A DNA stretch of 64,000 nucleotides from Planomonospora_B alba (GCF_039534085.1 NZ_BAAAUT010000009.1:1-64000), one strand, 5' to 3'. Positions 7,545 to 16,600 are shown, numbered from the stretch's first letter. A program made the numbers and translations. The notes: a model not told the origin generated them from the letters alone.

Positions 7545-9323
7545 TCACCTGCGGCGTTCCAGCGTCCCCGTCGCGGTGAACCAGACGTCACGGGTGTACT
7601 CGTTCTCCCCGCGGCCCCGGTAGGAGAACTGCAGGGTCCCGCCGGTGCCCTGGGCCAGGGTCACGGTGCCGTTGCGCACGCAGTCGCCGCGCATCGCCAC
7701 CCGCTCGAGGTGGGCGATGCCGTCCACGACCTGCGTCAGCCGGAGCATTCCCGTGCACCGCTGCCCGGGATAGCGCTCGGTGACGGCCCTGCCGCTCCTG
7801 CGGACGGAGAGCACGAGCGTCTCCTGCGATCCGGGGTCGTTCTGGACCGTCCCCTGCCAGACGCCGGCGAACGACGCGGGCAGTACGGCGGGCGGGTCCG
7901 GCGGATCCGACGCGGAGGGCGCGGGCGTCGCCTCCGGCGGGGTGGTCTCCGCCGCCGGTTCCGAGGGCCCTGCCGACTGCTCCGGACCGCTCGGGTCCGT
8001 CCCGGGCGGCTGCCCCGCCCCGCCAGGGACGGTCGGGGCCGGGGCGGGCGCCGTCCCCGGCACGCCCGATCCGGGCGGGGGCGTGCCCGGCGCCGCCGCC
8101 CCTCGCGGGTCCGGCCACCCCGCCGGTCCCGGCGCCGTGTCATCGGCGGCCGGGACGGGGCGGGGGGTCCGCAGGGCGTCCGGCGCGGCGGTCCCGTCCG
8201 CCCGGACGCCGTGTCCGCCGTCCGGAGGTGAGGTGAGGACCGGCCACAGGGCCGCGCCCGCCGTCGCCGCGGCGAGCACGGCCGCCCAGCCGGCCAGTGC
8301 GGCGCGCCTGCGCCGCCCGCGGTCGCCGCCGGGGGGACGCCTGGCCGGGAGCCGGTCCGGGGGCGGAGGCCGCTCCGGGGCCGGGGACCGGTCCGGGGGC
8401 GGTGGCCCGGCGGGTGGGCGGTCGGACGGCGGCGCGGGAGCCGCCCGCCCGGGGAGCGGCTCGGCGGGCTCCGGCCCGTCCGCTCCGGCGGCGGCCCGGC
8501 CGCGCCTCGGCCCGGCGGACACCTGGCCGAGGAGGCGGAGGAGGACCTCGCGCATCGACGGCCGCTCCTGCGGGAGCTTGCGCAGCGTCTCGGCGGCGAG
8601 CTCCCGCAGCGGCCCGTCCAGCGCACCGAGCTCGGGGGTGCCGTGCAGGATGCGGTAGAGGACCGCGGGCAGGCTGTCGGTCCCGAACGGCGGGCGGCCC
8701 GTGGCGGCGAAGACCAGCACGCACCCCCAGGCGAACACGTCGCTCGCAGGCCCGACGCTCTCCCCGTTCAGCTGCTCGGGCGACATGTAGGCCGGGGTGC
8801 CCAGGGGGCCCCGGGTCACGGTCGGCAGCCCGAGCTCCTTGGCGATCCCGAAGTCGATCACCCGGGGGCCGTCGGCGCCCAGCAGCACGTTGTCCGGTTT
8901 GAAGTCGCGGTGCACGACCCCGGCCTCGTGGACGGCGGCCAGGGCCGTCGCCGTGGCCACGGCGAGCCGGTGCAGGGCCGCGCCGGAGCGGGGGCCGTCC
9001 TCGTCGATGGCCTGCCGCAGGGAGGGGCCCTCGACGTACTCGGAGACGATGTACGGCCGCGCGGCCTCAGGGTCGCCGTCGAGCACCCTGGCGACGCAGA
9101 ACGGCGCGACGGTCGCCGCGGCGGTGACCTCCCGCGCGAACCTCGCCCGGACCGCCTCGTCGGCCAGCACGCCCTCGTGCAGCACCTTGACGGCCACGGG
9201 GGTCCCGTCGGCGGCACGGCCGAGGTAGACGACCCCCTGGCCGCCCGAGCCGAGACGGCCCTCGAGCCGGTACGCGCCCGCCTGCGCGGGATCGCCCGGC
9301 AGCAGCGGGGACGCCGCGATCAT
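7545..9323 (-). CDS. membrane Ser/Thr protein kinase with extracytoplasmic domain
   Basis: A 592-residue eukaryotic-type kinase. The kinase domain fills about residues 15-275: glycine loop GSGGQGVVY, Lys46 in VAVKVL, catalytic VHRDFKPDN (Asp140), DFG 157-159 and the activation-segment GTPAYMSPEQ. A Pro/Arg-rich linker leads to one TM helix near 345-368, then a Pro/Ala/Gly-rich spacer and a C-terminal beta-type domain of about 110 residues (FAGVWQGTV ... FTATGTLERRR) with two cysteines, outside the membrane. This last domain is not PASTA. It probably senses something in the envelope, but the ligand is unknown. GGAGG precedes ATG 9323; the frame continues upstream without family similarity. Confidence 0.9.
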   Translation of the reverse strand: MIAASPLLPGDPAQAGAYRLEGRLGSGGQGVVYLGRAADGTPVAVKVLHEGVLADEAVRARFAREVTAAATVAPFCVARVLDGDPEAARPYIVSEYVEGPSLRQAIDEDGPRSGAALHRLAVATATALAAVHEAGVVHRDFKPDNVLLGADGPRVIDFGIAKELGLPTVTRGPLGTPAYMSPEQLNGESVGPASDVFAWGCVLVFAATGRPPFGTDSLPAVLYRILHGTPELGALDGPLRELAAETLRKLPQERPSMREVLLRLLGQVSAGPRRGRAAAGADGPEPAEPLPGRAAPAPPSDRPPAGPPPPDRSPAPERPPPPDRLPARRPPGGDRGRRRRAALAGWAAVLAAATAGAALWPVLTSPPDGGHGVRADGTAAPDALRTPRPVPAADDTAPGPAGWPDPRGAAAPGTPPPGSGVPGTAPAPAPTVPGGAGQPPGTDPSGPEQSAGPSEPAAETTPPEATPAPSASDPPDPPAVLPASFAGVWQGTVQNDPGSQETLVLSVRRSGRAVTERYPGQRCTGMLRLTQVVDGIAHLERVAMRGDCVRNGTVTLAQGTGGTLQFSYRGRGENEYTRDVWFTATGTLERRR

Positions 9324-9541
9324 CCGCACCTCCGTGTCCGCTCGGGGACGGCTGGAAGGCCCCCGCGGCACGGGGGCCGGCCGGCGTCCCCGGTACCGGG
9401 TGCCGCGCCGCCTCAATCCTGTCCCGGAAGGGGGCCGCGCGGCGGTGGAAGCAGAGATCAGCCGCTGGTCACATTGCCGACGGAACCATCCGTATCCGGA
9501 CGTTCCATCGGATTCCATCGGAGGAAGAGGGGCAGGTCCCT

Positions 9542-9581
9542 CGGGGCGGGGCGGGGCGGGGCGGGGCGGGGCGGGGCGGGG
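9542..9581 (+). repeat. eight tandem CGGGG pentamers (G-quadruplex-prone)
   Basis: Eight uninterrupted copies of CGGGG. Each copy gives a run of four G, so stable G-quadruplexes are possible on the plus strand. It lies in the 306-base gap 9324-9629 upstream of the kinase gene and downstream of the minus-strand GntR gene. The rest of this gap has only short inverted repeats around 9480-9525. Confidence 0.9.
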
Positions 9582-9629
9582 CGCCGGTGCGGGAGGGCGC
9601 AGGGCGGCGGCGTGGGGAGGGAGCGTCGT

Positions 9630-10439
9630 CTAGGGGAGGAGGGAGTGGGAGTAGACGAGGCGGAAGCGGTCGCCGGGGATGACGATGTCGCTGGTCTCGA
9701 CCGGGCGGTCGCCGGCCCAGTGGGTGCGCTCGACGTGCAGGACGTGCACGCCGGCGGGCAGGGCGAGGGCGTCGATCTCGGCGGGCTCGGGGACGCGGGT
9801 GTAGACCTGCTCGACGACCTCGGTCACCTTGACGCCGGAGGCGGACAGCCGGGGGATCAGGCCGCGCGGGGCGGCCCCCCTGGCGGCCTCCCTGAACGCG
9901 GTCTCTCTGGCCGGGCCCTCCCTGAGGGGTTCCCCGGGCGCGGCGTCCCTGGCGGTCTCCTCGGCGGCGCTCGCGCCGGACCGGGCCGGCTCGTAGGAGG
10001 TGGCGAGCTGGACGGGCCTGCCGTCACCGCGGAAGACGTAGCGGGTGCGGGTGAGCGGGGCCGACTCGCCCAGATGGAGGCGGTGGGCGATGTCGGGGGA
10101 GGCCGGGACGGTCTCGGTGCGCCGGTGCCAGGTGACGTGCGCGCCCTGGGAGTGCAGGTCGGCGGCGAAGGGGAAGGAGCGGCCGGGGAAGCGCCAGCGG
10201 TGCAGCGGGACGAGCGCCGGTCTGGCGCGGACGTAGTGGCCGGATCCGACCCGGCCGACGATCAGGCCCTCGGCGGCGAGCACGCGCAGCGCGTGCCGGG
10301 CGGCGGTCTCGCCGATGCCGTACTTGCGGGTCAGCTGGGCCCTGGAGGGGATCGGGGCGCCGGGAGGCAGCGAGCCGTCGACGATCTGGCGGCGGATGTC
10401 GGCGACCACGCGCAGGTAGACCGGATCGGAGCTTGCCAC
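9630..10439 (-). CDS. GntR-family regulator with UTRA domain (HutC type)
   Basis: A 269-residue regulator with an N-terminal GntR winged helix (PVYLRVVADIRRQIVDGSL through GLIVGRVGSGHYVR, residues 6-75) and a C-terminal UTRA ligand domain ending in DRFRLVYSHSLLP. The UTRA domain is interrupted by a roughly 40-residue Ala/Glu/Arg-rich insert (encoded about 9865-9985), probably a surface loop. HutC/FarR-type proteins often bind sugar phosphates or other small metabolites. I start at GTG 10439, where the winged-helix pattern begins and AGGGA lies upstream; the open frame runs much further but is not protein-like. It is divergent from the GH20-like gene, the obvious candidate target. Confidence 0.85.
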   Translation of the reverse strand: MASSDPVYLRVVADIRRQIVDGSLPPGAPIPSRAQLTRKYGIGETAARHALRVLAAEGLIVGRVGSGHYVRARPALVPLHRWRFPGRSFPFAADLHSQGAHVTWHRRTETVPASPDIAHRLHLGESAPLTRTRYVFRGDGRPVQLATSYEPARSGASAAEETARDAAPGEPLREGPARETAFREAARGAAPRGLIPRLSASGVKVTEVVEQVYTRVPEPAEIDALALPAGVHVLHVERTHWAGDRPVETSDIVIPGDRFRLVYSHSLLP

Positions 10440-10540
10440 GTGTCCATCCCTGAAGGGTGAGGCGTTGTCCCATCCTGTCGTGTTCGGTGCGCAACTCAGG
10501 GTAATGACGGCGATTTGGAGCCCCAACTTTGGCGCCGATT

Positions 10541-10663
10541 CCAAGATCTTTTCAAGGGATCCGGAAATATCTTGGCGAACCCTGTAACGCCCCTGGGAGC
10601 GTCCCCGATTGAACGGTAGAGGCCGTTGATGTGTGTACCCCCGAGCACATATCGACGGCCTCT
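10541..10663 (+). ncRNA. candidate structured RNA or attenuator with intrinsic terminator
   Basis: Within the 295-base gap 10440-10734, a plus-strand transcript would fold into an 11-bp stem with one mismatch (10541-10551 with 10565-10575), a small ACGC/GCGT hairpin near 10586-10602, and a long terminal hairpin. The last pairs 10618-10635 with 10646-10663: 18 bp with two G-U pairs, which only works in RNA read left to right. It is followed by TTTCTCGTT. No plus-strand gene lies upstream, so this is either a short RNA with its own terminator or a leader of the GH20-like gene. Confidence 0.5.
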
Positions 10664-10734
10664 TTCTCGTTGCCGATCCGTGACCCGGGAACCCGACTTT
10701 CGCACCAAAGCGGACATAAATATTATTACGCCCC

Positions 10735-13248
10735 GTGTCTGGATATTTTGTGCGATCTTTAATGATCGTTTCTGCGGTCGCCCTCGCCGCAGCGGCGGCG
10801 GCCGTACCGGCCGGAGCGGCGGGGAGTGAGGCTCCGCCCCCGGTCGCGGTGCCCGCGCCGACCGGGTGGAGGGCCGGGGAGGGGACCTTCCGCCTCACGG
10901 AGGACTCCCGCATCCTGGTCGGTGCGGAGAACGCCGAGGCCGCCGAGCGGCTCGGTGCGGACCTGCGCGAGGTGACCGGCCGCCGGGTGCCGGTGGTGGT
11001 CGTCCCGGCCGGTGACCCGGCGGCGGTCCCTCCGGCGACCGGTGACCCGGCGGCGGAGGAGCCCGGCTCCGGTGCCCCCGGGACCGGGGAGCCTGGCTCC
11101 GGTGAAGCCGGGCAGGCCGGGCAGGCCGGGGAGCCCGGGCAGGCCGGGGAGCCGGAGGCGGCGGGACCCGCCGCGGGGGACGTGCTCCTGACCCTGCGGG
11201 CCGAGCGGGCCGTCGCGACCGCCGGGGTCCGCGAGGACGACGGCACCGCCGCGGAGGCGTACGTCATGGAGATCGGCGACCACGTCGAGATCCGGGCCTC
11301 CTCGCCGGCCGGGCTCTTCTACGGCGGGCGCACCCTGCTCCAGGCGTTGCGGGCCGCCGGCGGCCTGCCGTACGGCACGGTCGAGGACCGGCCGGAGGTC
11401 GGCAGGCGCATGCTCGTCCTCGACCTGCAGGCCGGGTTCCGGTCCACCGAGTGGATCGGGGACCTCGTCCGCCGGATGTCCTGGCTGAAGCTGAACACCC
11501 TCTACCTGAGGCTCTCCGGGGACGCCGCGCTCCGGTTGCACGACGAGGCATTCGCGGGCGCGGTCCCCGCGCAGCACTACGGCCGCGCCGACATCGAGGC
11601 CGTCCAGGAGGTCGCGCGCCGCCACCACGTCGCCGTGGTGGCCGAGCTCGACGTGCTGGGGGACGCGGCGGCGCTGACCCCGTCGCGCCGCTGCGGCGCC
11701 GAGCACGTGCCGGACCTGGCCGATCCGGAGGTACGGCGGGAGCTGACCGCCGTGCTCGACACGTTCGCGGGATGGTTCGAGGCGCCGCTGCTCGGCCTGG
11801 GCCGGGTGGACTCCTGCGACGAGCCCGCGTGGCTGGACGGGGCCGGAGAGCTGGCCGCGCACGCCGAGGCGCTGGGCAAGCGGCCGGTCCTGCGGGTCCG
11901 CGACCGCGTCCCGCCGCTGGACGGCGAACCGGTGGTCCTGAACGAGGGCCCGCCGGAGAGCGTGCGGACCGGCGAGTACGACATCGTCGACGCCTTCCCG
12001 GCCACGGGGGCGGGCGACGGCGACCTGCTGGCCTGGAGCCCGGAGGCCGGGCGGTTCGGCCGGGCCCTGGTCGCCGAGTCCGTGTTCTTCGGGGACCCGG
12101 AGGCGGCGGAGGAGGCGCTGGCGGGACCCCGGGCCGAGTTCGCCGAGCGGGCGTGGAACCGGTTCTCGTCCGTCGAGGGGTTCGCCGCGCGGGTGGACGC
12201 GGTGGGTGACGCGCCCGGGGCCGCTCCGCGGGGGAGGCAGGCCCGCCGGCAGGAGCACCGCTACGACTTCGACGAGGCGTACCTGCCGGACGGCGGGACC
12301 CACGCGGCGGCCGCGTGGCGGGACGGGCTGCTGGTCACGGCGGTGGACAGCGCGGGCGGTGCGCACGCGACCGCGGTCGCGGGCCCGGACGCCGGAGCCG
12401 GCACCGGCGCGCCGCTGCTGCCGGTGGACGGCCGGGTCGGCGGGGCCGCCCGGTTCGGCGACGGCCGGAGGTTCCTGATCGGGGCCGCCTCCGCGGGCGC
12501 GCCCTGGACGGTCTCCATGTGGGTGCGGCCGGAGGACCGGACGCGCGGCGTGCTGCTCGGCCGGCTCGGTGAGGCGATCGCGCTCGACGGGGGCGAGATC
12601 GTCGTCTCGGGCGCCCGGGAGTTCTCCTTCGGCCACCGCCTCCCCGCCGGCCGCTGGACCCACGTCGTCCTCGTCGCCGACCCCGGGGGCACCACCCTGT
12701 ACGTGAACGGGCGCCGGGAGGGGCGGGTCCCCGAGGTGATCGGCCTGCCCACGGGGGCGATGGGCCCCTTCAGGGGCGCGCTGGACGAGGTCGTGCTCTC
12801 GCCGGCGGCGCTGACGCCCGCGCAGGCCGCCGAGCGCTACCTGGCCGACTCCGCGGGCCCCGACCTGGCGCGCGGCCGCCCGGTGACCGCCTCGGGCGTC
12901 GAGGCCGAGGGACTGGGCCCGGAGAACGCCGTCGACGGCGATCGGGGCACCCGCTGGGCCTCCACCCTGAGGGCGGACCCGCAGTGGATCGCCGTCGACC
13001 TCGGCGAGCCCCGGGAGATCTCCCGGGTCGTGCTCCGCTGGGAGCGGGCCTACGGCGCCCGGTACCGGATCGAGGGCTCCGCGGACGGCTCCTCGTGGCG
13101 GCGGATCGCCGAGGTGGCCGACGGGGACGGCGGTACGGACGATCTGGGAGGCCTGTCCGCCACCGCTCGGTACATCCGTGTGTATGGCATGAAACGGGGC
13201 ACCAAATGGGGGTATTCGCTCATAGATCTGGCGGTGTACGGGGGGTGA
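10735..13248 (+). CDS. secreted GH20-like protein with LamG and F5/8-type C domains
   Basis: An 837-residue secreted protein. A signal peptide (about residues 1-29, ending AVPAGAAG) is followed by a GH20b-like domain, split by a Gly/Pro/Glu repeat (about 100-142), with the diagnostic EIRASSPAGLFYGGRTLLQAL. Next come a GH20-like barrel (RRMLVLDLQAGFR, LKLNTLYLRLS), a concanavalin-like LamG domain (about 575-715) and a C-terminal discoidin/CBM32-type domain. The barrel is degenerate: the usual ExDxPGH reads ELDVLGD and the Gly-Gly-Asp-Glu acid pair region reads LGRVDSCDE, so hexosaminidase activity is doubtful and glycan binding may be the main role. The start could be GTG 10735, GTG 10750 or ATG 10762; no clear RBS is seen. 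Confidence 0.75.
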   Translation: MSGYFVRSLMIVSAVALAAAAAAVPAGAAGSEAPPPVAVPAPTGWRAGEGTFRLTEDSRILVGAENAEAAERLGADLREVTGRRVPVVVVPAGDPAAVPPATGDPAAEEPGSGAPGTGEPGSGEAGQAGQAGEPGQAGEPEAAGPAAGDVLLTLRAERAVATAGVREDDGTAAEAYVMEIGDHVEIRASSPAGLFYGGRTLLQALRAAGGLPYGTVEDRPEVGRRMLVLDLQAGFRSTEWIGDLVRRMSWLKLNTLYLRLSGDAALRLHDEAFAGAVPAQHYGRADIEAVQEVARRHHVAVVAELDVLGDAAALTPSRRCGAEHVPDLADPEVRRELTAVLDTFAGWFEAPLLGLGRVDSCDEPAWLDGAGELAAHAEALGKRPVLRVRDRVPPLDGEPVVLNEGPPESVRTGEYDIVDAFPATGAGDGDLLAWSPEAGRFGRALVAESVFFGDPEAAEEALAGPRAEFAERAWNRFSSVEGFAARVDAVGDAPGAAPRGRQARRQEHRYDFDEAYLPDGGTHAAAAWRDGLLVTAVDSAGGAHATAVAGPDAGAGTGAPLLPVDGRVGGAARFGDGRRFLIGAASAGAPWTVSMWVRPEDRTRGVLLGRLGEAIALDGGEIVVSGAREFSFGHRLPAGRWTHVVLVADPGGTTLYVNGRREGRVPEVIGLPTGAMGPFRGALDEVVLSPAALTPAQAAERYLADSAGPDLARGRPVTASGVEAEGLGPENAVDGDRGTRWASTLRADPQWIAVDLGEPREISRVVLRWERAYGARYRIEGSADGSSWRRIAEVADGDGGTDDLGGLSATARYIRVYGMKRGTKWGYSLIDLAVYGG

Positions 13249-13285
13249 GCGGGGTGGCGGGGTCCACCGGTTCATCGGATCCGGG

Positions 13286-13301
13286 TACCGTTCGGTCTAT
13301 G
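13286..13301 (+). promoter_or_regulatory. probable leaderless promoter of dapA
   Basis: TACCGT (13286-13291) lies 7 bases before the dapA ATG and no Shine-Dalgarno sequence is present, the pattern of a leaderless actinomycete message. Confidence 0.5.
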
Positions 13302-14225
13302 GCAGCGCCGACGACAACCTCCGACGCCCCCTTTGGCCGCATGCTGACCGCCATGGTCACGCCGTTCACCTCGGACGGCGCGGTCGACTACGAGGGGGCG
13401 CAGCGCCTGGCCACCTACCTGGTGGACGAGCAGCGCAATGACGGGCTCGTGGTGAGTGGCACGACGGGCGAGTCCCCGACCACCACCGACGAGGAGAAGG
13501 AGCGCCTCGTGCGCGCCGTCGTGGAGGCGGTCGGCGACCGCGCCGCCGTGGTGGCCGGAGCGGGCACCAACGACACGCGCCACAGCGTCGAGCTGGCCCG
13601 CGCGGCCGAGCGCGCCGGGGCGCACGGCCTGCTGGTGGTCACGCCGTACTACAGCAAGCCGCCGCAGGAGGGGCTCTACCGGCACTTCACCGCGGTGGCG
13701 GACGCCACCGGCCTGCCCGTCATGCTCTACGACATCCCGGGCCGCAGCGGCGTGCCGATCGAGGTGGCGACCCTCATCCGGCTGGCGCAGCACGAGCGCA
13801 TCGTCGCGGTGAAGGACGCCAAGGCCGACCTGTTCGCCGGCTCGCAGGCCATGCTCGCCACCGACCTGGCCTTCTACTCGGGCGACGACGCGCTGAACCT
13901 GCCCTGGCTCTCGGTCGGGGCCGTCGGGTGCGTGAGCGTCGTGGGGCACGTCGTGGGCGCGGACATCGCCGAGATGATCGGGCGGCACCGCGCGGGAGAC
14001 GTCAGGGGAGCCCTGGAGATCCACCGCGGCCTGCTCCCGGTGGTCTCCGGGATCATGATGCAGGCCGGTGGGGCGATCATGGCCAAGGCGGCGCTGGCGA
14101 TGGTCGGGTGCCCCGCGGGCCCCGTGCGCCCGCCCCTGGCGGAGGCCACCGAGCAGCAGCTGGCGCGGCTGCGCGCGGAACTCGTCGCGGGCGGCGTGAA
14201 GCTGTCCGACGGAGACGCGGCATGA
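13299..14225 (+). CDS. dapA: 4-hydroxy-tetrahydrodipicolinate synthase
   Basis: Condenses pyruvate with aspartate semialdehyde in lysine and diaminopimelate synthesis (cytosolic, Schiff-base aldolase). At 308 residues it has the full family pattern: SGTTGES (residues 53-59), TPYYSKPP with Tyr118, YDIPGRSG with Tyr144 and Arg149, and the Schiff-base lysine Lys172 in VAVKDAKAD. The start at ATG 13299 fits the family length; the frame continues upstream but is not related. It lies 50 bases after the GH20-like gene and is followed by rnj, the usual actinobacterial order. Confidence 0.95.
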   Translation: MAAPTTTSDAPFGRMLTAMVTPFTSDGAVDYEGAQRLATYLVDEQRNDGLVVSGTTGESPTTTDEEKERLVRAVVEAVGDRAAVVAGAGTNDTRHSVELARAAERAGAHGLLVVTPYYSKPPQEGLYRHFTAVADATGLPVMLYDIPGRSGVPIEVATLIRLAQHERIVAVKDAKADLFAGSQAMLATDLAFYSGDDALNLPWLSVGAVGCVSVVGHVVGADIAEMIGRHRAGDVRGALEIHRGLLPVVSGIMMQAGGAIMAKAALAMVGCPAGPVRPPLAEATEQQLARLRAELVAGGVKLSDGDAA

Positions 14226-14391
14226 ATGCGGCATAGAAGGAACGTCGCGATCGACAAGCGGTCGCAGTGGGGAGGAACAGCGGTTTGAAGGTGCGAGGAA
14301 ACGCGGGCCCTCCGGGGGCCGGGGCGTTCGGCGAGGGAGCGGTCCCGGCGGTCTGCGGGCCGGCCGACACGTGTGAGAGAGGTGTGACCGG

Positions 14392-16077
14392 ATGAGTCAC
14401 CCCCATCCCGAACTCGGGCCGCCGCCGCCGCTGCCCGAAGGCGCGCTGCGCATCGTGCCGCTGGGCGGTCTCGGTGAGATCGGCCGCAACATGGCGGTGT
14501 TCGAGTTCGACGGGCGCCTGCTGATCGTCGACTGCGGGGTGCTGTTCCCCGAGACCGAGCAGCCGGGCGTCGACCTGATCCTGCCCGATTTCGACTACAT
14601 CCGCGACCGGCTGGACGACGTCGAGGCGGTCATCCTGACCCACGGCCACGAGGACCACATCGGGGCCGTGCCGTACCTGCTGCGCGAGCGCCGCGACATC
14701 CCGGTCGTCGGCTCCAAGCTGACGCTGGCGCTGATCGAGGCCAAGCTCACCGAGCACCGCATCCAGCCGGTCAAGGTCGAGGTGGTCGAGGAGGAGCGGC
14801 ACCGGTTCGGGCCGTTCGACTGCGAGTTCCTCGCGGTCAACCACTCGATCCCGGACGCCCTGGCGGTGGCGATCCGCACGCCGGCCGGCATCGTGCTGCA
14901 CACCGGCGACTTCCGGATGGACCAGCTGCCCAGCGACGGGCGCCTGACCGACCTGGGGGGCTTCGCCCGGCTGGGACGCGAGGGCGTCGACCTGCTGATG
15001 TCGGACTCCACCAACGCCGAGGTGCCGGGCTTCGTCACCAGCGAGCGGGAGATCGGGCCGGTCATCGACGAGGTGGTCCGCACCTCGGCCAAGCGGGTGA
15101 TCGTGGCGAGCTTCGCCTCGCACATCCACCGCGTGCAGCAGGTCATCGACGCCGCCGAGCGGCACGGCCGCAAGGTCGCGCTCATCGGCCGCTCCATGGT
15201 GCGCAACATGGGCGTGGCGCGCGACCTGGGCTACCTGCGCGTCCCGCCGGGGCTGGTCGTCGACTCCAAGGAGATCGAGAGCTGGCCGCCGGAGGAGGTG
15301 GTGCTGATCTGCACCGGCTCCCAGGGCGAGCCGATGGCGGCGCTGTCGCGCATGGCCAACCGCGACCACCCGATCCGGGTCGCCGAGGGCGACACCGTGC
15401 TGCTGGCCTCCTCGCTGGTGCCGGGCAACGAGACCGCGGTCAACCGGGTGATCAACGGACTGACCCGGTGGGGCGCCCGCGTGGTGCACAAGGGCAACGC
15501 CAAGGTGCACGTCTCCGGGCACGCCGCCGCGGGCGAGCTGCTGTACGTGCTCAACCTGACCCGGCCGTCGAACTTCATGCCGGTGCACGGCGAGTGGCGG
15601 CACCTGCGGGCGCACGCCAAGCTGGCCGCCCTCACCGGGGTGCCCGACGACCACATCGTGATCGCCGAGGACGGCGTGGTGGTCGACCTCATCGACGGCC
15701 GCGCGCGGGTGGTGGGCGCGGTGCACGCGGGCTACGTGTACGTCGACGGCCTGTCGGTGGGCGACGTCACCGAGTTCGCCCTGAAGGACCGGCGGATCCT
15801 GGGCGAGGAGGGGTTCATCTCGATCGTCGTCGTGGTGGACTCCAACACCGGCAAGGTGACCGCGGGCCCGGAGATCCACGCCCGCGGCTCGGGCATCGAC
15901 CCCGACCGGTTCGACGAGGTCATCCCGCAGGTGGAGCGGGCCCTGGAGGAGAACGCCGCCGACGGGGTGGTCGACGTCGACCAGATCCGCCGGGTGGTCC
16001 GCAGGACCGTGGGGCGCTGGGTGAGCGACAGCTACCGCCGCCGCCCGATGATCATCCCGGTGATCGTCGAGGTCTGA
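14392..16077 (+). CDS. rnj: ribonuclease J
   Basis: A 561-residue metallo-beta-lactamase/beta-CASP ribonuclease for rRNA maturation and mRNA turnover. The zinc motif THGHEDHIG (His84, His86, Asp88, His89) follows the N-terminal PLGGLGEIGRN signature. HTGDFRMD and MSDSTNAEVPG are further family motifs, and the beta-CASP region has the conserved GSQGEP and VHVSGHAAAGE. A C-terminal oligomerisation domain completes the usual length. AGAGAGGTG lies before ATG 14392. The 166 bases after dapA hold no gene. In most actinobacteria ftsK follows closely; here a pectin-use island separates them. Confidence 0.95.
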   Translation: MSHPHPELGPPPPLPEGALRIVPLGGLGEIGRNMAVFEFDGRLLIVDCGVLFPETEQPGVDLILPDFDYIRDRLDDVEAVILTHGHEDHIGAVPYLLRERRDIPVVGSKLTLALIEAKLTEHRIQPVKVEVVEEERHRFGPFDCEFLAVNHSIPDALAVAIRTPAGIVLHTGDFRMDQLPSDGRLTDLGGFARLGREGVDLLMSDSTNAEVPGFVTSEREIGPVIDEVVRTSAKRVIVASFASHIHRVQQVIDAAERHGRKVALIGRSMVRNMGVARDLGYLRVPPGLVVDSKEIESWPPEEVVLICTGSQGEPMAALSRMANRDHPIRVAEGDTVLLASSLVPGNETAVNRVINGLTRWGARVVHKGNAKVHVSGHAAAGELLYVLNLTRPSNFMPVHGEWRHLRAHAKLAALTGVPDDHIVIAEDGVVVDLIDGRARVVGAVHAGYVYVDGLSVGDVTEFALKDRRILGEEGFISIVVVVDSNTGKVTAGPEIHARGSGIDPDRFDEVIPQVERALEENAADGVVDVDQIRRVVRRTVGRWVSDSYRRRPMIIPVIVEV

Positions 16078-16231
16078 CCGGGCACGCCGTACGGCGGCCG
16101 CGGCCGCCGTACGGCCTCACGCCTGCCGGCGCTCCGGCCCGGGCGCGCAGGCGGGCCGCGGCGGCCGGCCCGCCGTGGTGGATGCGCGTCTCCTGGGCCC
16201 CGGCCGCCCAGGACACCGCCGGGCAGGACCG

Positions 16232-16600
16232 GTGAACGCGCTCGGCCTCGGACGGGCCGGCATCCCGCCCCGGTCACCGACGCGCGGCCACCGCTTCGGC
16301 CCGCCGGTGACGGCCGTGCGCGCCTACCCGGACGCGAGGGACGCCGCCCCGTTCGGTCCGATGATCCCCGCAACCCCGGGTCCTGGCCGCGCCGGGCCCG
16401 AAGACGCTGCGCCTCGCCGCCGAACGCGCCTGGGGCGCCCACTCTCTGGACATGCCGGTCGAGCACACCCGGCGGGCCAGGAGCCTGCCCGGTCCGCACG
16501 CGCTGCCGGCGGTCACCCGGCTCGCCGTCCTGGACCCGTCCCGTGCCCGTGCGGCCGCCGCCGCGGCCCGGCCGCCCCGCGCCCGGCGCCACCATCCGGC
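16232..16600 (+). pseudogene. remnant of an LLM-class F420-dependent oxidoreductase
   Basis: Translating 16380-16560 gives VLAAPGPKTLRLAAERAWGA followed by HSLDMPVEHTRRAR and LPGPHALPAVTRLAVLD, a close match in pattern to the C-terminal third of actinomycete luciferase-like oxidoreductases. A second frame just upstream gives PVTAVRAYPDARDAAPF, the segment that normally precedes it, and VNALGLGRAGIPP at 16232, like the family's N-terminus. The pieces are in different frames, a stop lies between them at 16362, and the central part is missing. This is a frameshifted and deleted gene. It occupies most of the 609-base gap between rnj and kduI. Confidence 0.6.

Noticed and set aside
9542..9581. CGGGG repeats as a CRISPR array
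   Set aside because: The unit is 5 bases with no spacers, and no cas gene is near.
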